From: Sorangium sp051521495
Lineage (GTDB): Bacteria > Myxococcota_A > Polyangia > Polyangiales > Polyangiaceae
DNA length: 64,000 bases
Reading direction: 5' to 3'
NCBI RefSeq assembly: GCF_051521495.1
Contig: NZ_CP150355.1
Coordinates: 6,758,001-6,822,000 of the forward strand
This document shows, one piece after another, positions 59,164 to 64,000 of the stretch. Below the pieces are notes generated by a model. It searched no databases and was not told where the DNA came from. It worked only from the letters and a program-made list of their open reading frames with translations. Within the stretch, counting starts at the first letter, position 1. Each line of letters starts with the position of its first letter. The position numbers and the translations under genes were made by a program.

Positions 59164-59592
59164 TCACGTCGCTCGCCGCCTCCGTGTCGCGCCCGGCGGA
59201 CGCGCGACCGTCGCCCCCGGCGCACGCGCGACAGGCTCGTCCTTGGCCAGGAGCTCGAGCGCGCGATCGAGCGCGAGCCCCAGCGAGCGCGCGCCCTCGA
59301 CCGATAGGTCGGCGTTCGCCCGAGCCTCGCGCGGAGCCCCGTCGATCGTCAGCGCGCCCTCGCCGCCGTCGCGGAGCGCATCGAGCCCCTGGTCGAGCCA
59401 GTCGTTCCCCAGTCGTTCCTCGATCTCGCCCGCCGCCGCTCGCGCTGCCCCGCGCCCTCCTGCTCGCGCCGCCCGCCACGCCCGGCGCGGCCCGATGCCC
59501 GCCGGAAGCACGGCAGCACCGTCGAGCTTTCCACCATCAGGGACGAGATTCTCACGAAAACGCACGACGAACAAATAATGATAATTTCTCAT
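59164..59592 (-). CDS. Small protein of unknown function
   Basis: About 142 residues. The C-terminal 90 residues have strong G/C third-position bias and look like real protein (RLGNDWLDQGLDALRDGGEG, NADLSVEGARSLGLALDRAL). The first 20 codons after the ATG at 59592 (MRNYHYLFVVRFREN) are much more AT-rich, so the true start could be further in, for example near the GTG that begins VLPAGIGP. No ribosome-binding site. Convergent with the VOC gene. No family recognised. Confidence 0.45.
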   Translation of the reverse strand: MRNYHYLFVVRFRENLVPDGGKLDGAAVLPAGIGPRRAWRAARAGGRGAARAAAGEIEERLGNDWLDQGLDALRDGGEGALTIDGAPREARANADLSVEGARSLGLALDRALELLAKDEPVARAPGATVARPPGATRRRRAT

Positions 59593-59847
59593 GACCAATC
59601 GGAATGCGCTCGATTCATCGCTTCTTCTTGGCAGATTGGGCTTTCTTGTCCTCGCCGACCCAAGTATGAAATGGGTGTGCGAGCTCTCCTCGGCTCCGGC
59701 GTGACAAGGGCGCCGCGCGCCCACGGCCGGATCGTCTCGCCGGCGTGACGGAGCAGGAAGAGAGCGGCTCGGGGCAGCGACGAGCGGTCGGCGCGGTGCC
59801 CCCTGTCGAGGAGCCGAAACGCAACACGCGAGAGAAGGGCCATCACG

Positions 59848-60897
59848 ATGAGGAGAACGAGGTACCCGCTCGGCATCGCGCTCGCGCTCGCCAGCGCCGC
59901 GGGCTTCGCGGGCTGCTGGGAAGGCGGCGTCGTCCAGATATATTCGTGCGACGAGCCGTGCTTCAGCCTGGATCCCGACGAGTGCAATGATCCGTGCCCC
60001 GTGTGCGACGGCGCATGCGTGGCGCTGCCGGCCCTCGGGTTCGACGATCCCATCCTGCTCTGGAGGGGCGACGCGACCGACGGGACGTCCCCACCGGAGT
60101 GCCCGGCGGATGCGCCGGATCTCGTATTCGACGGTTACAGCGGGTTCGACGGCGAGCACACGTGTCCGACGTGCCTTTGCACGAAGCCCTCCTGCGAGCT
60201 GCCCTCAGGCCTGTTGGGGAGCGCATCGGCCACGTGCGACGGGACAGCGTCCACGTCGTTCGCCGCCCCGGAGGGGTGGAGCGGCACCTGTACGGCCCCG
60301 GCCGCAGCGACCTCGGGCGAGCTCGGCTCCCTCCTCATCCCGGCGCCGACGGTGAGCGCCTGCGCCCCGACGTTCGATTCCGGAGGAGCCTCGCCCGAGC
60401 TCGTCGCCCCCGCCCGGGTGCGCGGGTGCACCGGCCCGGCCGACAAGGACAGGTGCATGGATCCCTCGATGATGTGTGTCGCGTCCCCCTCGCCGCGGCC
60501 GGCGGGCTTCACGATGTGCATCCGCTCTCTCCGCCAGCGCACGCCGGTGTGCCCGGACGAGTATCCCGATCTGCTGGCGGTCGCCGAGGGCTTCGATGAC
60601 ACGCGCAGCTGCACGCCTTGCGAGTGCGTTCAGCTCGAAGACGCCACGTGCGCCGCGCTCGTCTCGGTCTATGGGGACACCAGCTGCGGCGAGCTCCTCG
60701 GCGCAGAGACGGTGACGATGGCGGGGCCGAAGTGCGTCGCAGGGCCGGATCTGCGGCTCGAGAGCATGACTGGTCAATGGATCAGGGACGACCCGGGCAA
60801 GTGCGCCCCGACCGGCGGAGTCGCCATGGGCCAGGTTACACCGAAGAGCTCGGCGTACTTTTGCTGCCAGTCGGACGAGGTCATCCCCATCTATTGA
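59848..60897 (+). CDS. Cysteine-rich secreted lipoprotein
   Basis: A 349-residue lipoprotein with signal and lipobox GFAGC, and some 30 cysteines in the mature part, often as pairs or CxxC (CDEPCFSLDPDECNDPCPVC; HTCPTCLCTKPSC; SCTPCECVQLEDATC). The many pairs suggest disulfide-stabilised small modules, perhaps two repeated halves since both contain CP..YPDL or CPADAPDL then a CxxC run. Myxobacterial Cys-rich lipoproteins of this type are mostly uncharacterised. GAAGGG precedes the ATG. Confidence 0.8.
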   Translation: MRRTRYPLGIALALASAAGFAGCWEGGVVQIYSCDEPCFSLDPDECNDPCPVCDGACVALPALGFDDPILLWRGDATDGTSPPECPADAPDLVFDGYSGFDGEHTCPTCLCTKPSCELPSGLLGSASATCDGTASTSFAAPEGWSGTCTAPAAATSGELGSLLIPAPTVSACAPTFDSGGASPELVAPARVRGCTGPADKDRCMDPSMMCVASPSPRPAGFTMCIRSLRQRTPVCPDEYPDLLAVAEGFDDTRSCTPCECVQLEDATCAALVSVYGDTSCGELLGAETVTMAGPKCVAGPDLRLESMTGQWIRDDPGKCAPTGGVAMGQVTPKSSAYFCCQSDEVIPIY

Positions 60898-61017
60898 TGA
60901 CCCCGCCCGCCAAGGCCTGTTCGTTCTGGACGCCACTTTGAGCGGGAGCGCGACTTCGTGTACCCGTGCGCGTGCTTCGCGGCTATAAGAGCGAATCACG
61001 CGGAAGGGAGAGCGGAT

Positions 61018-62013
61018 ATGCGAATCGCACGATGGTGCTTCTGGATTGCGCTCGCGGCGGGCGGCTGCAGCGCGTCGAGCAGCGGCACGTCCGCGACGGA
61101 CACCCATCAACCCTCGGGTACAGGTGAAGGCGATAGCGGTGACGAAAGCGGCGCGGGCGGCCAGGATGACCCGTTTGGCGCCGGCGCCGGCCTCGGCGGG
61201 AATAGCGGGGATGTCGGGAGTGGGGACGTTGGGAGTGGCGACCCTAACAACGGGTGCACCGAGCGGGCATCCCTCGTGTACGTGCTCTCACAGGACAACG
61301 AGCTCTACAGCTTCAGGCCGGATCGTAAGGAGTTCACGAAGATCGGTGTCCTGGGTTGCCGGACCGGCATGGATCCGAACTCGATGGCGATCGATCGCAA
61401 CGCGGTGGCGTGGGTCAACTACGTGGAGCCCGACGACAGCGAGGGTACGCTGTTCAAGGTCAGCACCGAGGACGCGAGCTGTGAGCCCTCCGGGACGACG
61501 CTCGCCGACGGGTGGGCGCGGCTCGGCATGGGCTTCTCGAGCGACCTCTCGCGCCCGGACGAGGAAGAGCTGTTCGTGGCGGGCGCCACGGGCAGGCCGG
61601 GCATCGGGCTGGGGAGGCTCGATGGCGCGTCGGTGACGCCGGTCGGGGAGTTCAGCGGCTCGATGCGCGACACCTCGGCCGAGCTCACCGGCACGGGGGA
61701 CGGACGCCTCTTCGGCTTCTTCACGACCACGCCGGTGCAGCTCGCCGAGATCGACAAGGATACCGGCGATATCATCGAGGCCACGGACCTGCCGGGCATC
61801 GAGACCCCCAGCGCATGGGCGTTCTCGTTCTGGGGCGGCGACTTCTATTTCTACACGGCCCCGGACGAGTTCGGGTCCCCGTCGCGGACCACCAACGTGA
61901 GCCGCTATCGCCCGTCGGACGGCTCGATCGATACGGACTACATGACGGACATCGGCTTCCGCATCGTCGGCGCGGGCGTCTCGACCTGCGCGCCGCTCGA
62001 GCTGCCGCGCTGA
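61018..62013 (+). CDS. Lipoprotein with beta-propeller-like domain
   Basis: A 331-residue lipoprotein with lipobox LAAGGC. A Gly/Ser/Asp-rich linker with GDVGSG duplicates leads to a C-terminal 250 residues of repeated four-strand units (LVYVLSQDNELYSFRPDRKE, AWVNYVEPDDSEGTLFKVST, LFGFFTTTPVQLAEIDKDTG, FYFYTAPDEFGSPSRTTNVS), as in a propeller. AGGGAGAG precedes the ATG at 61018. No catalytic motif. It follows the Cys-rich lipoprotein and may be part of the same surface set. Confidence 0.8.
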   Translation: MRIARWCFWIALAAGGCSASSSGTSATDTHQPSGTGEGDSGDESGAGGQDDPFGAGAGLGGNSGDVGSGDVGSGDPNNGCTERASLVYVLSQDNELYSFRPDRKEFTKIGVLGCRTGMDPNSMAIDRNAVAWVNYVEPDDSEGTLFKVSTEDASCEPSGTTLADGWARLGMGFSSDLSRPDEEELFVAGATGRPGIGLGRLDGASVTPVGEFSGSMRDTSAELTGTGDGRLFGFFTTTPVQLAEIDKDTGDIIEATDLPGIETPSAWAFSFWGGDFYFYTAPDEFGSPSRTTNVSRYRPSDGSIDTDYMTDIGFRIVGAGVSTCAPLELPR

Positions 62014-62241
62014 GGACGCGCCGAGCGCGATGACGACGCCGGCGAGGGCCGCCTGCGTCGCGCCGCGCTCACCCATCGGGGAATCCCTTCGGACGAGCTC
62101 GCCGAGTTCGTTCCCGGTGCAATCAAGGACAGATCCGTCGCGCGCACTCCCAGTGGTGCAAGCGTCTACCGCTCCGGTGTCTCCGGCCTCACGTTGCGTG
62201 TGTCCGATCGGGCATACGCCGTCGGGCGTCGAGGTGTTGCG

Positions 62242-62841
62242 ATGCGGATGAATCCCCTTCCCGTGCGCTCTCTCTGGCTCGCGCTGTCGCTCACCGCTGC
62301 GTGCGGGACGGCGCCGGCCGCCGAATCCCCTGCGCGCGACGACATCTTCCGCGCCGCGGGGCCGAGCGAGTTCATCCTGCTCACCGCCCGGGGCGAGCTC
62401 GTGAGCGCCGACATCGAGCCGGAGCGCGTCGTCGGCCCGGACGTGAACCTCGGCGTCTACGCCGCCGACAGAGGGCGCGGTGGGCAGACGGTCCGGGGCG
62501 TGGCGTTCGACCGGGTCGTGAACGTCACCGCGACGGCCCACGGCGCGGCCGGCATCGTCGGCGCCATGCCGCTGGACCTCTCGGTGACCCGGGCGGACAC
62601 AGGGCTCCGCGCGCGGGGCCTCCTGGCCGGCGCCCTCTCCGACTACCGGCTGGACGAGCGGCAGCTCACCGGCACGATCGGGCGCTGCAGCTACGAGCTC
62701 ACGCGGACCGGACGCACCTACGAGGGGTCGCGGCGCTGCGAAGGCCAGCCGCATCGGGTGAGCGTCCTCCTGCCCCGCGGGCTCTCCTCGTGGAGCGACG
62801 CCGCGCTCGCCGCGACCCTGGGGCTGCTCCTCGGCGCCTGA
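62242..62841 (+). CDS. Small predicted lipoprotein
   Basis: About 199 residues. Signal peptide LWLALSLTAACG with a likely lipobox (TAAC). The mature part is beta-rich (GELVSADIEPERVVGPDVNL, FDRVVNVTATAHGAAGIVGA, GTIGRCSYELTRTGRTYEGS) and has a hydrophobic C-terminal helix (AALAATLGLLLGA). ATGs at 62242 and 62248 are both possible. No family recognised. Confidence 0.7.
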   Translation: MRMNPLPVRSLWLALSLTAACGTAPAAESPARDDIFRAAGPSEFILLTARGELVSADIEPERVVGPDVNLGVYAADRGRGGQTVRGVAFDRVVNVTATAHGAAGIVGAMPLDLSVTRADTGLRARGLLAGALSDYRLDERQLTGTIGRCSYELTRTGRTYEGSRRCEGQPHRVSVLLPRGLSSWSDAALAATLGLLLGA

Positions 62842-63028
62842 GCGCGCCGCGGCCCGCCCCGTCGCGTGGCGAATGACAGGCCGCGCAGCGGCTGCTAGAG
62901 CTCCGGACGACCCGGCAAGAAAGACAAAGCGCGCCGAAAGCCCGTCGTGCACGGAATGCCCGAGTCTCCTGGGCCCCGGGCCTCGGCGGTCCTTCTTCGC
63001 GCCCTCGCGCGGTCCCCCTCCCACATCC

Positions 63029-64000
63029 GTGACGAAGCCCAGATCCGATGGCAACGCGCCGGGCAGGCCGGCTGCTGCGACTTCACCCAGTCTCCTCGAA
63101 GGACGCTCCGCGCCCATCCCGGTCGGGCCGCGCCTCGAAGCCGTGCTCGAGCTCGCCTACCGCGCGCGGCGCCCGGTGATGCTCGAAGGGCCCACGGGGA
63201 TCGGGAAGAGCGAGCTCGTCCGGCAGCTCGCCGAGCGGCTCGGCATCGCCACCGTCGTGCTCGATCTGAGCCTCCTCGAGCCGCCCGACCTCGTGGGCCT
63301 GCCGGTCATCCGGGACAGCCGGACCACCTACGCGGCGCCGTCGGTGCTGCCCCAGGACGGCGCCGGCATCCTGATGCTGGAGGAGCTCAACCGGGCGGAG
63401 CGGTACATCCAGCAGCCGGCGCTGCAGCTGCTCAGCGCCCGGCGGCTTCACGAGTACGAGCTGCCCGCGGGCTGGGTGTGCTTCGCCGCCGTCAACCCCG
63501 AGTCGGCCGACTACCAGGTGACGCCCCTCGATCGCGCGCTCCGGGCGCGCTTCCTCCACGTGAACGTCCGCGCGGACCGGGCCTCCTGGCTCGCCTGGGC
63601 GCAGGTGAACGGGCTCCACCCGGGCGTGATCGCCCTCGCGCAGGCGCACGAGCGCATCCTCGACGACATCCCGCCGCGGACGTGGACCTATACGTCGCAC
63701 GTGCTGAGCGCGCTCCGCCCCGAGGAGCTCGCGGACGGCGTGCTCCTGCGCGACGCGCTCGGCGGGTACCTGCCTCCGAGCTGGGTCGAGCTGCTGCTCG
63801 CGTCGAAGGACGCCTGGTCGACGCGGCTGCCGTTCGATCTGCGCTCGCTGCTCGCCGATTACGGTCCGAGCTCGCCCGCGGGCAAGGTGCTGCGCGCGGC
63901 GCGTGAGCGCGGGGAGACCGACCGGTTCGACGAGGTGACGACGCGGCTCGCGCCGCTGCTCGAGGGCCCGGAGGTGGGCGTGCTCGCGGCGCAACGCAAG
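63029..64000 (+). CDS. MoxR-type AAA+ ATPase, 5' part
   Basis: The first 324 codons of a gene that runs off the right edge. I start at GTG 63029 (VTKPRSDGN) because no ATG fits the frame closely; the upstream frame is open further. The ATPase domain shows Walker A VMLEGPTGIGKSELVRQLAE, Walker B GILMLEELNRAERYIQQPAL, and sensor-1-like CFAAVNPESADYQVTPLDRA followed by LRARFLHVNV. MoxR proteins act as chaperones for metal or cofactor insertion, usually with VWA-domain partners, which would be downstream outside the window. Confidence 0.9.
   Translation, partial: MTKPRSDGNAPGRPAAATSPSLLEGRSAPIPVGPRLEAVLELAYRARRPVMLEGPTGIGKSELVRQLAERLGIATVVLDLSLLEPPDLVGLPVIRDSRTTYAAPSVLPQDGAGILMLEELNRAERYIQQPALQLLSARRLHEYELPAGWVCFAAVNPESADYQVTPLDRALRARFLHVNVRADRASWLAWAQVNGLHPGVIALAQAHERILDDIPPRTWTYTSHVLSALRPEELADGVLLRDALGGYLPPSWVELLLASKDAWSTRLPFDLRSLLADYGPSSPAGKVLRAARERGETDRFDEVTTRLAPLLEGPEVGVLAAQRK

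Overview
The window looks like a chromosomal stretch from a large-genome, high-GC myxobacterium, most like Sorangium/Polyangium (order Polyangiales). This is an inference from several features: visibly about 70% GC with strong G/C third-position bias, long antisense open frames, a Ser/Thr kinase fused to an ATPase and TPRs, a DUF6178 protein, many Gly/Ser-rich lipoproteins, a secreted GH10 xylanase and a KDSR-like sphingolipid reductase. I saw no rRNA, tRNA, IS element, prophage or CRISPR array.

Layout. 1-6.7 kb is a cysteine/sulfur block. cysE and cysK overlap on the minus strand. Divergent from them are a family 2A encapsulin shell gene, a cysteine desulfurase with a very long repetitive N-terminal extension, and a rhodanese with a near-consensus promoter that appears to give a leaderless mRNA. 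Together this looks like a sulfur-storing nanocompartment with the enzymes that make cysteine, strip its sulfur and relay it. 6.8-17.4 kb is mixed housekeeping: esterase, YbaK deacylase, DUF2243, MFS exporter, SDR, lipoprotein, DUF6178. 17.7-21.6 kb is a 1293-residue kinase/ATPase/TPR regulator, preceded by a striking hexamer-based inverted repeat. 22-23.3 kb has two coupled tiny basic proteins and the KDSR-like reductase. 23.6-28 kb is an effector-like cluster: accessory protein, LysM/peptidoglycan-binding protein, small protein, and a multidomain cell-wall hydrolase.

28-44.7 kb holds secreted proteins (DNase-like lipoprotein with lamin-tail domain, FGE-like lipoprotein, CBM2-GH10 xylanase), a GAF-sugar-binding-GAF-STAS regulator, a VTC/DUF4956 pair, a membrane EEP phosphatase/nuclease and manA. 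44.7-51.6 kb is a divergent periplasmic nitrate-reductase locus. One arm encodes NapD, NapA, a doubled (tetraheme) NapB and a small unknown protein. The other encodes a tetraheme lipoprotein, a four-cluster ferredoxin and an NrfD-type quinol dehydrogenase. The second arm probably oxidises menaquinol and feeds electrons to NapB/NapA in place of NapC or NapGH.

52-64 kb carries a carboxylesterase lipoprotein, CoA-type Nudix hydrolase, a TonB-receptor-like protein whose upstream region holds an intrinsic terminator, a MarR regulator with two tandem operator-like palindromes next to its start codon, a VOC protein, several Cys- or Gly-rich lipoproteins and the start of a MoxR-type ATPase that runs off the end.

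Short tandem repeats recur in gaps and in coding linkers: 10-11 nt, 18 nt, 21 nt and 28 nt periods, and a GTGGTC hexamer. Start codons were chosen from ribosome-binding sites, overlaps and family N-termini; alternatives are noted. No database search was run, so family names rest on recognised motifs.
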